Notes under the pieces: generated by a model | Database searches by the model: none | Seen by the model: the letters and a program-made list of their open reading frames with translations, nothing else | What the model was told of the DNA's origin: nothing | Position numbers and translations under genes: made by a program | Assembly (NCBI RefSeq): GCF_000314005.1 | Contig: NZ_JH980292.1 | Coordinates: forward strand, 4,252,121 to 4,316,120 | Reading direction: 5' to 3' | From: Spirulina subsalsa PCC 9445 | Lineage (GTDB): Bacteria > Cyanobacteriota > Cyanobacteriia > Cyanobacteriales > Spirulinaceae | DNA: 64,000 nucleotides | Shown: positions 1 to 8,819 of the stretch, piece after piece | Numbering within the stretch: the stretch's first letter is position 1 | Layout: each line of letters starts with the position of its first letter

Positions 1-1001
1 AACGCACCAACATTGAGATCCACGAGGTCGGAGCAGGGGAACGACAGTCTGAGATCCCCGGCGAAATGCTGAAACTCTTGCAATTTGTGGATCGCCCCCA
101 CTCCCCCGATAACTTGAAAGGGGCCCTTGAAGTTTTAGATAAACGGGAGATCATCCCCACCCAAGACCTGAACGCTCTCGCCACAGCACCGGAACAATTT
201 CTCTATCCGACCCCCTTAGATCCACCCCAAAAAAAGCCCGTCCAAACCGCCCGTAAAGCCTGCTGCCAACTGCTCAACGCCCGCTTAGAATTGCCCCCCT
301 ATCAATTGATTTCCTTTTTCGGCATGACCTTGAGGTATCAAAGCGGAGAACTGGCCACCGTGCAGAAACTGGCGGATCGGGTATGGCGACAAATTGAAGG
401 TGTTGGTGAAGCCTTCCAAAAGAATCGCTCCATCAAAGCCATCATTAACGTTTTACAAGATATGGTAAGCTCCGAGGACTTTGAAAGCATTAACGAAGAC
501 CCGGAGGAGCAGAAAGAAACTAAACCGGGTCAAGTCACTATCATCACCATGCACAAAGCCAAAGGTCTAGACTGGGATTATGTCTTTCTGCCCTTCCTCC
601 ATCATGACATTCTCCCAGGTAGCCCTTGGACTCCGCGCTCTGCTCAGTTTTTAGGGGACTTCACCCTCCCCGAAATTGCCCGAGCTCAGGTGCGTGTCGC
701 TGTCCATAATCGTTACTTAGCCCAAACCACTGACTCTCACGACCGGGCTCCCCTCCCTAATCCTCAAGAGGCTTGGCAACAAGCCGACCAACTCAAACGG
801 GCGGAAGAATACCGTTTATTCTACGTTGCCATGACCCGCGCTAAACGTCTCCTCTGGATGTCCGCCGCCCAAAAATGCCCTTTTCGTTGGAGTGTGTTTT
901 CTAGACAGGGGGGAGATAACTTACAGCAGAAAGACCCTACCCCCGTGTTAAAAGCCCTAGAGGCGTTCCTGGGTCAGCCCAAATCAGCGCGCCATGAATA
1001 A
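1..1001 (+). CDS. UvrD/Rep-type superfamily 1 DNA helicase, C-terminal part (5' end outside window)
   Basis: The reading frame is open from the first bases of the window, so the N-terminus with the Walker A motif lies upstream and is not seen. Two C-terminal SF1A motifs are clear: TMHKAKGLDWDYVFLP (nt 547-594, motif V region) and EEYRLFYVAMTRAK (nt 805-846, motif VI with the ATP-contacting Arg). These are typical of UvrD/PcrA/Rep 3'-5' helicases acting in repair or replication restart. The last ~50 residues after motif VI look like a short tail, without the Tudor-like end of PcrA. The exact subfamily cannot be told from this half. A tail-to-tail gene (tyrA) follows after 47 bases. Confidence 0.85.
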   Translation, partial: RTNIEIHEVGAGERQSEIPGEMLKLLQFVDRPHSPDNLKGALEVLDKREIIPTQDLNALATAPEQFLYPTPLDPPQKKPVQTARKACCQLLNARLELPPYQLISFFGMTLRYQSGELATVQKLADRVWRQIEGVGEAFQKNRSIKAIINVLQDMVSSEDFESINEDPEEQKETKPGQVTIITMHKAKGLDWDYVFLPFLHHDILPGSPWTPRSAQFLGDFTLPEIARAQVRVAVHNRYLAQTTDSHDRAPLPNPQEAWQQADQLKRAEEYRLFYVAMTRAKRLLWMSAAQKCPFRWSVFSRQGGDNLQQKDPTPVLKALEAFLGQPKSARHE

Positions 1002-1048
1002 TCAATTAGGGCTTGCTGAGTCTAGCGTTCGGTTTTTGCCGCCAGCCC

Positions 1049-1933
1049 CTATGGGGATTCTCTGGGCCCTACACCCGGCTCGACAAAAGCGGGGCGAGCG
1101 GATTCAGTGCGCTGGAGTAAATGCACTAGCTGCTCCCAGTTTTGTTGCTCAACTTGCGCGATGACCTGATCTAAAACTTGACGGTAGGTATAGAGCGATC
1201 GCAATAATTCCCCCCCATTGTAACGAGCAATCATTTCCCCTAACTCTGGATTGCCTCCCCCCACGCGGCTAGTATCCCGAAACCCCGAACTGGCCAAACT
1301 TTGGGCTAACTGTAACACGGTTGGTTCTTCTTCCTGTAAACAAGCCTCAATTAAGCTGGCACTCACCCACAACGGCAGATGGGAAATCCAGGCCACAGCC
1401 CGGTCATGGTGTTGGGGATCACAACAGTACAAACGAGAACCTAATGCTTGTACAATCTCTTTAACCTGTTCTACGGCGGTCGTGGGGGTCGAGGGGAGGG
1501 GCGTTAAAACATAGGGAGCATCTTGAAATAACCCCCATTGAGCGGCCTCAATGCCTTGTTCGGCCGTGCCTGCCATAGGATGCCCCCCGACGAAATTTTC
1601 CCAGAGGGGTGCGATCGCCTCTACAATTGGATTTTTGACCGAACCCACATCCGTTACGACTGTAGTAGGTCTTAAATCGGGCAATAATTGTCCAATAATC
1701 GTTTCTATCCAATTCAGGGGCGTACAAACAAAAATAATATCCGCCTCGGATAGCGTCCCCAACTCAATCTCAGCCTGATCTGCCACTCCCAAGGCGATCG
1801 CCCTTTCACAAGTTTGAGGCCGTCGGGATACACCCAAAACCCGGTAGCCCAAACGACGCAACTCCAAACCCAAAGACCCACCAATCAACCCTAAACCCAC
1901 AATTCCTACTGTTTTTTGGATACTTTCGCTCAT
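1049..1933 (-). CDS. tyrA: Arogenate/prephenate dehydrogenase TyrA
   Basis: NAD(P)-dependent oxidative decarboxylation of arogenate (or prephenate) in tyrosine synthesis; cyanobacterial members usually prefer arogenate and NADP. The Rossmann motif VGLGLIGGSLG sits near the N-terminus. The family motifs GGHPMAGT, AWISHLPL and SSGFRDTSRVGGGNPEL, which line the active site, are all present. The frame stays open upstream to an ATG at 1975, but the extra 14 residues (rich in V/K) do not resemble the family and would precede the Rossmann strand. I therefore chose the ATG at 1931-1933, giving 294 residues, close to the usual 280-290. It is transcribed divergently from the pentapeptide-repeat gene that starts 71 bases away. 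Confidence 0.9.
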   Translation of the reverse strand: MSESIQKTVGIVGLGLIGGSLGLELRRLGYRVLGVSRRPQTCERAIALGVADQAEIELGTLSEADIIFVCTPLNWIETIIGQLLPDLRPTTVVTDVGSVKNPIVEAIAPLWENFVGGHPMAGTAEQGIEAAQWGLFQDAPYVLTPLPSTPTTAVEQVKEIVQALGSRLYCCDPQHHDRAVAWISHLPLWVSASLIEACLQEEEPTVLQLAQSLASSGFRDTSRVGGGNPELGEMIARYNGGELLRSLYTYRQVLDQVIAQVEQQNWEQLVHLLQRTESARPAFVEPGVGPRESP

Positions 1934-2004
1934 TACCTTGACCTTAACCCTAAACACTAACCCCAACTGCCCCATTGATGACCTTGAGGAGCAAAAAAGC
2001 CTAG

Positions 2005-3543
2005 ATGAATGTTAAAGAACTGCGCCATCTCTATGCAACTGGCATCCGAGAATTTGGTCCGATTGACCTCAGTGAAGCTAACCTGAGAGACATGAACCTG
2101 AGTGGAGTTAACCTCAGTGGAGCAAAACTCAACGTCGTCAACTTTAGTGGAGCCAACCTCAGTGAAGTCAATCTCAACGGAGCCAAGCTGAACGTTGCCC
2201 GACTCAGTGCCGCCAATCTCACCCGTGCTAAACTCAACCGTGCCTCCCTCAACGTCGCCAACTTGATCCGCGCTAATCTTAGCTATGCCGAACTGACCGA
2301 ATCCTTACTCATCCGGGCAGAATTAGTCCGCGCTCAACTCAGTCACGCCAACCTCAGCGGCTCCAACCTTGACAGCACAGACCTCCGGGAGGCCACCCTC
2401 CGTTCCGCCAACCTCAGTTACTGTAATCTCAGTGAAGCCAATCTCCGAGATGTTATCTTAACCGATGCTATCCTAGAACAAGTGATCCTCAGTGGAGCCG
2501 ACCTCTCCCGAGCCGACTTAAGCGGGGCTAACCTACGAGAAGCGGACTTATCCCAAGCCAATCTGACCCGCGCTAACCTCAGCGGGGCTGACTTACGCGG
2601 TGCAAACTTACGCTGGACTGATTTAAGTGGCGCTACCCTGCGCTGGGCGGATTTAAGTGATGCCAAATTCAGTGGCGCCAACCTAATGGCCGCCGATCTC
2701 AGTGGAGCCAACTTAGTTAATGCCAGTTTAGTTCATGCCGATCTCTCAAAAACTCGTTTAATTCGCGCCGAGTGGGGCGGAGCAGATTTAACCGGAGCCA
2801 TTTTAACCGGAGCCAAACTTTATGGAGTCTCGCGCTCTGGTTTGAAAACCCGAGGCATTAGTTGCGACTGGGTAGATTTAAGTCCCGAAGGAGATCAAAG
2901 CCAAATCTACCGACTCACCCCCGAAAAAACCCAAACCTTTTTTAACGAAACGCCCCCCACCATTCAAATCACCATTGATGCGCCCTTTAACCTCTCCGCC
3001 AATCTCGCCCTAGCTACCCTTTACCACCATATTGATCAGGTTTACCCCACGTTGAGTCATCCCCCCAGCATTAAAATCAGTTCTCGCCGCACCTATTTAA
3101 CCTTTCAAGTGGATCGCAATGAGCAACTGTTTATGATGGCCTACGGAGCTACCTTACCCTTTCAAGATCACACCATCATTGAACGGCATCTCATGGGACT
3201 ATTCCAAACCATCCGTCAAGATGATAGTCTTCAGGTCAATGGGGAAAACGCCCAACATCTGCGTCAAGTCGGATCTAGCTTAATCTCCACCATTAACCGA
3301 TTAAAACCCCTAAAACTTACCCGTCATCAAGGTTTACCGGAAGAAGCGATTAATTTTCTCAACGCTCCCACCTATACTGTAATCACCAACTCTCGGAACA
3401 CCACCCTAGACATTTACCACAATCCAAACTTTGGTCGCGGGAATGTCCAACGCAGTCCAGAGCAAGAGTCTAGCCCACCCGTGCAGAGGTTAAACCTGCC
3501 CCCAACTAATATTGTTATGCAGTTTCTGAGTGTTCTGTTTTAG
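2005..3543 (+). CDS. Pentapeptide-repeat protein with a C-terminal domain of unknown function
   Basis: Residues ~18-280 are an almost uninterrupted run of A(N/D)LSx pentapeptides (for example ANLSGADLRGANL), which fold as a right-handed quadrilateral beta helix. Residues ~300-512 form a separate non-repeat domain that I do not recognise. It has no signal peptide or membrane segment, so it is probably cytoplasmic. Pentapeptide proteins are abundant in cyanobacteria and most have no known role; some mimic DNA or act as scaffolds. The regular codons of the repeat create long open frames on the opposite strand (2031-2261 and 2418-2711), which are not genes. Confidence 0.85.
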   Translation: MNVKELRHLYATGIREFGPIDLSEANLRDMNLSGVNLSGAKLNVVNFSGANLSEVNLNGAKLNVARLSAANLTRAKLNRASLNVANLIRANLSYAELTESLLIRAELVRAQLSHANLSGSNLDSTDLREATLRSANLSYCNLSEANLRDVILTDAILEQVILSGADLSRADLSGANLREADLSQANLTRANLSGADLRGANLRWTDLSGATLRWADLSDAKFSGANLMAADLSGANLVNASLVHADLSKTRLIRAEWGGADLTGAILTGAKLYGVSRSGLKTRGISCDWVDLSPEGDQSQIYRLTPEKTQTFFNETPPTIQITIDAPFNLSANLALATLYHHIDQVYPTLSHPPSIKISSRRTYLTFQVDRNEQLFMMAYGATLPFQDHTIIERHLMGLFQTIRQDDSLQVNGENAQHLRQVGSSLISTINRLKPLKLTRHQGLPEEAINFLNAPTYTVITNSRNTTLDIYHNPNFGRGNVQRSPEQESSPPVQRLNLPPTNIVMQFLSVLF

Positions 3544-3624
3544 CAAGGGCTTGTTGAATCAGTTTGCTACGGGTGGGGAACAGGGAACAGGGAATAGTAA
3601 TCAACTTTCTGGATCCCCATCTTT

Positions 3625-5142
3625 ATGATTGAAGCAGACGTTCATTCTTCCCTTCTAGCCTTCTTACGAGAACAAGGACAACCTCATTGGCACCATCACC
3701 TGACGATGGGGCGATTAGTTGCCCGAGCTTTGCGCTTGGGTCGTTCTGCTTTAATTCAAACCGCCGCCAAAAGTGACACCTACGCTTTAAGTTACTTAAT
3801 TCCCGCCTTAATGTGGTCTGAAGGCATGGTTTTAGTCACCCCTTCGACCCAGCAGGTTAAATTCCGAGAACAAACCATTCCCCAACTGTTGAGTTGGTTG
3901 GGGGTAAAGAAACAGGTCATCGTCAAGGATCACCTCCCCACAGACCCCGCCTTTTCTGGTTTATGCCTCATCTCCCCTCAACATTGGCTCAATCAAGACC
4001 CCTCGGCTCGGGCTTTCCCGACTCTCATCGACCCCGTAGATGAGTGGGAAACTTGGACAAGGGAACACCTCACCCTCCACCTCCACCCTAAGCACTGGCA
4101 AGACCTCAGCGCTGCTTATGAGCCTCATCGCCCCCTGATTGACCAAATCTATCAACAGCTAGGTCAAACCCTGTTTAAACACCCGTTTAACCCCTATCAG
4201 TGTTATTGTTTAGACCCCAGTGAACAAGAACTGCTTACCCCTTTGTGGGAGACGCTCCCCCTCTCCCATTTGCCCCCCCTCTGGCAGCAGTTTAAAGATC
4301 AGTCCCAACAAGCAGGACACCTGATCTGGACGACCTTAAACCGTGGTCAACAGACCTTTAGCCTTCATCTTGCCCCGATTGATTTGGCGACCTACTTAAA
4401 CCCCCTGTGGCAAAAACAACCTGTGGTTTTAATGGGGGCTTTCCTCGACTCCCACCCCCAAGCCCCCATTTACCGTCAACGCTTGGGACTGGGGGATCTT
4501 ACCTGCCTTAAATTTTCCACCAACCGTCAAACGGAACATATCCATCTGTACCTTCCTGACCGTTTGCCCATGCCTAACACCCCCGAATTCCAAAAGGTTT
4601 TAATGCTGCAACTGCACCGTCTCTGTCGGGGGGGGATGGTGGATCAGTCTTTCCAATATGGTCTAAAAGACCTCCGTTGCGTCCAACGCCCTGTGGTGAT
4701 CCTGCTGGATGATGTTCCCCTCAAAGCGCAAGTCGGAGCGACTCTAGCGGCCGAATACGGCTCTCTGGTGCAGGTGGAAACGACCCAGCTACAGCCGGAT
4801 GGGATTTTAGTGGCGGGGTGGTCTTTTTGGCATCAATACCATGATTTATTGCCCACTCCTCAGTTATTAGTGATTGCAACTCTACCCTTTCCTTCGGTGG
4901 AACATCCCTTAGTGGCGGGACAGGTGAATTATTATAAACAACAACGCCAAGACTGGTTTCGGGAGTATCTGTTACCGATGGCTTTACGGGAGTTACAATG
5001 GGCGGTTCTCCCGGTGCGTGAGTCTCAGGGGGTGGTGGCCTTGTTGGATAATCGGGTGAATTATCGCAGTTATGGGGGGCAAGTTTTAGCGGCTTTAGAA
5101 CCTTTTGCTCGGATTGGCCTGAAGGGGTTCGGGGAGTTATAA
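3625..5142 (+). CDS. DinG/XPD-like helicase homologue with degenerate motifs
   Basis: The C-terminal segment SQGVVALLDNRVNYRSYGG (~residues 470-488) matches the motif VI region of DinG/XPD-type superfamily 2 helicases (usually GRxIR...DRGxxxxLDxR). The N-terminal segment around residues 36-60 (GRSALIQTAAKSDTYALSYL) is where the Walker A motif G-x-G-K-T/S should be, but only AKSD is left. The DEAH box position reads DPVDEW. At 505 residues it is shorter than DinG (~700), and no Fe-S cysteine cluster is evident. It may be a cyanobacterial paralogue that has lost or altered ATPase function. The final codons (LKGFGEL and stop) lie inside a repeat also found inverted after hypD, so the natural C-terminus may have been changed. 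Confidence 0.6.
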   Translation: MIEADVHSSLLAFLREQGQPHWHHHLTMGRLVARALRLGRSALIQTAAKSDTYALSYLIPALMWSEGMVLVTPSTQQVKFREQTIPQLLSWLGVKKQVIVKDHLPTDPAFSGLCLISPQHWLNQDPSARAFPTLIDPVDEWETWTREHLTLHLHPKHWQDLSAAYEPHRPLIDQIYQQLGQTLFKHPFNPYQCYCLDPSEQELLTPLWETLPLSHLPPLWQQFKDQSQQAGHLIWTTLNRGQQTFSLHLAPIDLATYLNPLWQKQPVVLMGAFLDSHPQAPIYRQRLGLGDLTCLKFSTNRQTEHIHLYLPDRLPMPNTPEFQKVLMLQLHRLCRGGMVDQSFQYGLKDLRCVQRPVVILLDDVPLKAQVGATLAAEYGSLVQVETTQLQPDGILVAGWSFWHQYHDLLPTPQLLVIATLPFPSVEHPLVAGQVNYYKQQRQDWFREYLLPMALRELQWAVLPVRESQGVVALLDNRVNYRSYGGQVLAALEPFARIGLKGFGEL

Positions 5143-5178
5143 GTCCCGCGCTGGGGGTCAGCGTTGGGTGTCGGGAGA
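5122..5178 (+). repeat. IS-end-like repeat, left member of an inverted pair around hypD
   Basis: The stretch AGGGGTTCGGGGAG-TATAAGTCCCGCGCTG and the following GGTCAGCG...TCGGGAG recur in inverted orientation at 6543-6606. The second half resembles the IS605-type end seen at 46190-46238 and 54880-54927 (GGTCGGTGTCGGGAGGATGTCAC). It includes the stop codon of the DinG-like gene. Confidence 0.7.
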
Positions 5179-5427
5179 GGGAGAATTGATAATTAATCAT
5201 TAAGTAGCTCAGGCAAGATTTGCAACACCAGAAAATCTGAGCCAATCAGGCTAGAAGCCTGACCATCACTGAAATCTAGCTTTTGTTACAATCCCTTACA
5301 TCGTTTACGGAATTCACCCTGATCTACTTAGGGGGATTCCTAATAAAAACCAAACTCTGTGGAGGTTCTGTGAGTTATACGGTACAACCAAGACTAGGAG
5401 TAAGTTGGAGCGGAAAGTTTAGGAAAC
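5143..5427. other. Intergenic region upstream of hypD
   Basis: Past the repeat there is a short palindrome CAGGCTAGAAGCCTG (around 5248-5262), a T-rich stretch and a purine-rich stretch AGGAAAC just before the hypD ATG (probable ribosome binding site). I see no hypC-like reading frame, although hypC often precedes hypD. No other gene is supported. Confidence 0.5.
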
Positions 5428-6543
5428 ATGAAGTATGTAAAGGAATATCGGGACGCAGAATCTGCCCAAACCTATGCTAGGGCGATCGCCAAAATCACCA
5501 CCCAACCCTGGACAATCATGGAAATCTGTGGGGGACAGACCCATGCCATTGTGAAATATGGCATTGATACCCTGCTGCCGGATGCCATTACCTTAATTCA
5601 CGGTCCCGGTTGTCCCGTCTGCGTTACACCGATTCATCTTATTGATCAGGCGATCGCGCTGGCCTCCCACCCCGACATTATCCTCTGTTCCTTCGGCGAT
5701 ATGTTGCGCGTCCCCGGCAGTCACCAAGATTTACTCATGGTCAAAGCCGCCGGAGGAGATGTCCGCATCGTTTATTCCCCCCTCGACTGCCTCAAAATTG
5801 CCCAAGACAACCCCCAGAAACAAGTTGTCTTTTTCGCCGTTGGCTTTGAAACCACCGCCCCCGCCACCGCCATGGTCGTTTATCAAGCCCAACAACAAAA
5901 TATCTCCAACTTCTCCCTCCTCGTCTCCCATGTCCTCGTCCCCCCGGCAATGGAAGCCATTCTCTCCTCCCCTCAATGTCAAGTGCAAGGCTTCCTCGCT
6001 GCCGGCCACGTTTGCACCGTCATGGGCTATCAAATCTATCAACCCATCGCCCAAAAATACCACGTTCCCATTATTATCACCGGATTTGAACCCGTAGACA
6101 TCTTGCAGGGGATTTATCTCTGCATTCAACAACTTGAAGCTGGACAAGCCTTTTGTGAAAATCAATATAAACGGTCTGTGCGGCCTGAAGGCAATCTCCC
6201 CGCCCAAGACCTGATTAAAACTATCTTTGAAGTTGTCCCCCGTCGTTGGCGCGGCATTGGGGAAATCCCCCACAGTGGCTTCGGTTTGCGCCCAGAGTAC
6301 CGCGACTTTGACGCGGAACAGCGTTTTTCCGCCCAATTCGCTCAAAGTCCTCCCTCTCGCACCGATGAAACCCTTTGTATTAGTGGGGAAATCATGCAAG
6401 GTCACAAAAAACCCTTTGAGTGTTCTGCTTTTGGGACAACTTGCACCCCAGAACACCCCCTCGGTGCGCCGATGGTGTCCTCTGAGGGAGCTTGTGCTGC
6501 TTATTACCGTTATGGTCAACGGAACGTCTCGCGACCCGTTTAG
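5428..6543 (+). CDS. hypD: Hydrogenase maturation factor HypD
   Basis: HypD with HypC builds the Fe(CN)2CO unit of [NiFe]-hydrogenases; it is cytoplasmic and carries a [4Fe-4S] cluster. Visible signatures are [16 protein letters not shown] (~residues 31-46), [11 protein letters not shown] (~residues 60-70, redox-active cysteines), [30 protein letters not shown], and the C-terminal cysteines of [15 protein letters not shown]...EGACAAYY. The 371-residue length is normal. The start ATG is preceded by AGGAAAC. No other hyp or hox gene lies in the window, so the gene is solitary. It is bracketed by inverted IS-end-like repeats (5122-5178 and 6543-6606). A nickel-type exporter lies at 58 kb, but a link is only speculative. 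Confidence 0.95.
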   Translation: MKYVKEYRDAESAQTYARAIAKITTQPWTIMEICGGQTHAIVKYGIDTLLPDAITLIHGPGCPVCVTPIHLIDQAIALASHPDIILCSFGDMLRVPGSHQDLLMVKAAGGDVRIVYSPLDCLKIAQDNPQKQVVFFAVGFETTAPATAMVVYQAQQQNISNFSLLVSHVLVPPAMEAILSSPQCQVQGFLAAGHVCTVMGYQIYQPIAQKYHVPIIITGFEPVDILQGIYLCIQQLEAGQAFCENQYKRSVRPEGNLPAQDLIKTIFEVVPRRWRGIGEIPHSGFGLRPEYRDFDAEQRFSAQFAQSPPSRTDETLCISGEIMQGHKKPFECSAFGTTCTPEHPLGAPMVSSEGACAAYYRYGQRNVSRPV

Positions 6544-6606
6544 TGACATCCTCCCGACGCTGACCCTACGGGTACAGCGCGGGACTTATAGCTCCCCGAA
6601 CCCCTC
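6543..6606 (-). repeat. IS-end-like repeat, right member of the inverted pair around hypD
   Basis: Reads GTGACATCCTCCCGAC...GACCCTA on the plus strand, which is the reverse complement of the IS605-type end at 46190-46238 and 54880-54927. It continues into GCGCGGGACTTATAGCTCCCCGAACCCCT, the reverse complement of 5122-5150 with one mismatch in the core. Confidence 0.7.
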
Positions 6607-6714
6607 AAAAGTTAAGTTCAAGGCGCGGAATCGGCATATTGCCCCTGATCTTGAGAATGACTCAAGCCAAGTGCTACAATGAAAGGCTGCACAAGATCGA
6701 TTTTTGACAAAACC

Positions 6715-7803
6715 ATGAATCAGCACTACAAGATTACGCTTTTACCGGGGGATGGGATTGGTCCGGAAATTATGGCGGTGACAGTGGAGGTGCTGAACGT
6801 CATTGGTCAACAGTTTAACCTAGAATTCGAGTTTCAAGAAGCTTTGATGGGCGGGGCAGCCATTGACGCAACAGGAAACCCTCTCCCGGCAGAAACCCTA
6901 GAAATGTGTCGCCATAGCCACGCTGTCCTGCTGGCGGCCATTGGGGGGTATAAATGGGATAATTTGCCCCGGGAACAACGACCGGAAACGGGTTTGCTGG
7001 GGTTACGCGCTGGTTTGGGTCTTTTTGCTAACCTACGCCCTGCTACGATTTTACCCCAGTTAATTGATGCCTCGACCTTGAAACGGGAGGTGGTGGAAGG
7101 GGTGGATATTATGGTGGTGCGAGAATTAACCGGGGGAGTGTATTTCGGACAACCCAAGGGCATTTTTAGCACGGAAACCGGGGAAAAACGGGGCGTGAAT
7201 ACTATGGCTTATACTGAGGGGGAAATAGACCGCATCGCGAAGGTGGGCTTTGAAACGGCACAGAAACGACGGGGTAAGTTATGCTCGGTGGATAAGGCCA
7301 ATGTGTTGGATGTTTCCCAATTATGGCGGGACCGGGTGATTGCCATGTCTGGTCAGTATCCTGATGTGGAGTTGTCCCATCTCTATGTGGATAATGCGGC
7401 TATGCAGTTGGTGCGATCGCCTAAACAATTTGATACCATCGTCACAGGCAACCTCTTCGGGGATATTCTCTCCGACGCGGCCGCCATGCTCACCGGAAGC
7501 ATTGGGATGTTACCCTCAGCCAGCCTAGGAGAAGCGGGAAAACCCGGCGTTTTTGAGCCGGTCCACGGGTCAGCCCCCGATATTGCCGGACAGGATAAGG
7601 CCAATCCCCTCGCCCAAGTCCTCAGCGCCGCCATGATGTTACGCTACGCCCTCGACCAACCCCAAGCGGCCGATAAGATGGAACAGGCCGTTAATCAGGT
7701 ATTAGACCAAGGCTATCGCACCGGAGACATTATGTCTCCTGGGATGAAAGCCGTCGGGTGTAAGGCAATGGGTGAGGTCTTGCTGAAGGTGTTAGACAAT
7801 TAG
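6715..7803 (+). CDS. leuB: 3-isopropylmalate dehydrogenase LeuB
   Basis: Third step of leucine synthesis: NAD-dependent oxidation and decarboxylation of 3-isopropylmalate in the cytoplasm. Family motifs are [12 protein letters not shown] at the N-terminus, [14 protein letters not shown], the catalytic Lys/Asp regions [10 protein letters not shown] and [11 protein letters not shown], the [12 protein letters not shown]-like segment, and [17 protein letters not shown], which sets NAD specificity. An ATG at 6679 gives 12 extra residues without similarity to the family. The ATG at 6715 gives 362 residues and is preferred. The region between hypD and leuB carries the IS-end repeat, so leuB probably has its own promoter. 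Confidence 0.95.
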   Translation: MNQHYKITLLPGDGIGPEIMAVTVEVLNVIGQQFNLEFEFQEALMGGAAIDATGNPLPAETLEMCRHSHAVLLAAIGGYKWDNLPREQRPETGLLGLRAGLGLFANLRPATILPQLIDASTLKREVVEGVDIMVVRELTGGVYFGQPKGIFSTETGEKRGVNTMAYTEGEIDRIAKVGFETAQKRRGKLCSVDKANVLDVSQLWRDRVIAMSGQYPDVELSHLYVDNAAMQLVRSPKQFDTIVTGNLFGDILSDAAAMLTGSIGMLPSASLGEAGKPGVFEPVHGSAPDIAGQDKANPLAQVLSAAMMLRYALDQPQAADKMEQAVNQVLDQGYRTGDIMSPGMKAVGCKAMGEVLLKVLDN

Positions 7804-7863
7804 GGCTTGCTGAATAAGTTCGAGAGTTAGGTAATGGGTAATAATTATCAACTCCCCTGCTCC

Positions 7864-8403
7864 CTACCCAAAGACAGCAAATTCCCGCTCAATTTCCCAA
7901 TGGTGTTCTTGATGCCTTAACAGCGTTAACTGATTGAGCGTAAACGCCGAGTAAAATTCTCGCTTCTCAAATTTTGACCAGGCCGCCTTGAAATTATCCC
8001 GCGTTAAATCTCGAAACGCTAAGGTAATATGAGGATTAAAAGAACGGTGTTTTTGGGGAAGAACTAACCCTAATTCTTCCTTCAAAACAGCCCCTAATGT
8101 TTGTTCAATTTCCATTAATTCCGGTGTTTTCCGAGGGCGCAAAAAAATCACCCGAGGTTTAAACGCCCCAAAACCATCAATCACAATCGGGATAGGTCTT
8201 TGATGTTGGGCAAACTGCCCCAAAACCTCAATTAATTCTGCCCAGCGATTCTCTGGCCACAAAAACGGCGGATACAGGGTAATATGAGGCGGTGCATTAA
8301 ACGCCTTGCGGCTGTCATAGACTCGGGCAAAATAGGCTTTTAACTCATTAGCCTGTTGTTGCACCTCCAGAGGTGGCAACAACGCAATAAAATAACGAAA
8401 CAC
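7864..8403 (-). CDS. 2'-5' RNA ligase-like 2H phosphoesterase
   Basis: Two H-x-T-x motifs, HITLYPPF (~residue 41) and HITLAFRD (~residue 125), are the catalytic pair of the 2H phosphoesterase fold (LigT/ThpR family), which acts on 2',5' or cyclic phosphodiester bonds in RNA or nucleotides. The length of 179 residues is typical. The substrate is unknown. It is divergent from the YciI-like gene, with starts 55 bases apart, so the two may share a promoter region. Confidence 0.85.
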   Translation of the reverse strand: MFRYFIALLPPLEVQQQANELKAYFARVYDSRKAFNAPPHITLYPPFLWPENRWAELIEVLGQFAQHQRPIPIVIDGFGAFKPRVIFLRPRKTPELMEIEQTLGAVLKEELGLVLPQKHRSFNPHITLAFRDLTRDNFKAAWSKFEKREFYSAFTLNQLTLLRHQEHHWEIEREFAVFG

Positions 8404-8457
8404 AACAAAAACCTCTTCTTATAATGGGAAAGAAAATAGATTTAAGCTAGCCTTATT

Positions 8458-8724
8458 ATGCCTGTATTTGTTAAGATTGAACAAGGAATTGTTGACAAAA
8501 CGACTTTTGATCAGTACGTTCCGGCTCACTGTGCCTATGTGCAGGATTTAATTGCCAAAGGACACCGGGCGAAAACAGGTTACTGGGCAGAACAAGCGGG
8601 GGGAATGTTAATCTTTGAAGCAGCATCCCTTAAAGAAGCCCAAGCCATCGTAGAAGCAGATCCCCTTATTCAGAATCATTGCGTTGAGTACACCCTCCAT
8701 GAATGGTGCGTCGTCGTGGAGTAA
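8458..8724 (+). CDS. YciI-like small protein
   Basis: An 88-residue protein with the YciI layout (ferredoxin-like fold): an N-terminal beta strand, H23 in VPAHCAYV, and the typical HRAKTGYWAEQAGGMLIFEAASL followed by EAQAIVEADPLI. H23 followed by a Lys/Arg helix matches the family's proposed active-site His-Asp region, but the enzyme activity is unknown. The start ATG follows an AT-rich spacer. Confidence 0.85.
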   Translation: MPVFVKIEQGIVDKTTFDQYVPAHCAYVQDLIAKGHRAKTGYWAEQAGGMLIFEAASLKEAQAIVEADPLIQNHCVEYTLHEWCVVVE

Positions 8725-8819
8725 TAGCGCCCCCTGTTCCCCGTTTCCCACCTGGAGCAGAGTTATTCAGCAAGCCCTAATGGATAACGATACTAATGGA
8801 CTTTCTCAACCCGCCCGGT

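Noticed and set aside
2031-2711. Open frames on the minus strand opposite the pentapeptide-repeat gene
   Set aside because: They result from the regular codons of the pentapeptide repeats and show only repetitive L/R/S-rich composition.
4721-5245. A 174-codon minus-strand frame over the end of the DinG-like gene
   Set aside because: Proline-rich composition without a motif, and it overlaps a supported gene and a repeat.
5283-5480. A 65-codon frame ahead of hypD, considered as a possible hypC
   Set aside because: It lacks the HypC start MCLA/G-IPG and overlaps hypD in another frame.
5731-6549. A 272-codon open frame on the minus strand opposite hypD
   Set aside because: It is Gly/Asp-rich with no domain and mirrors codons of hypD, which is fully recognisable.
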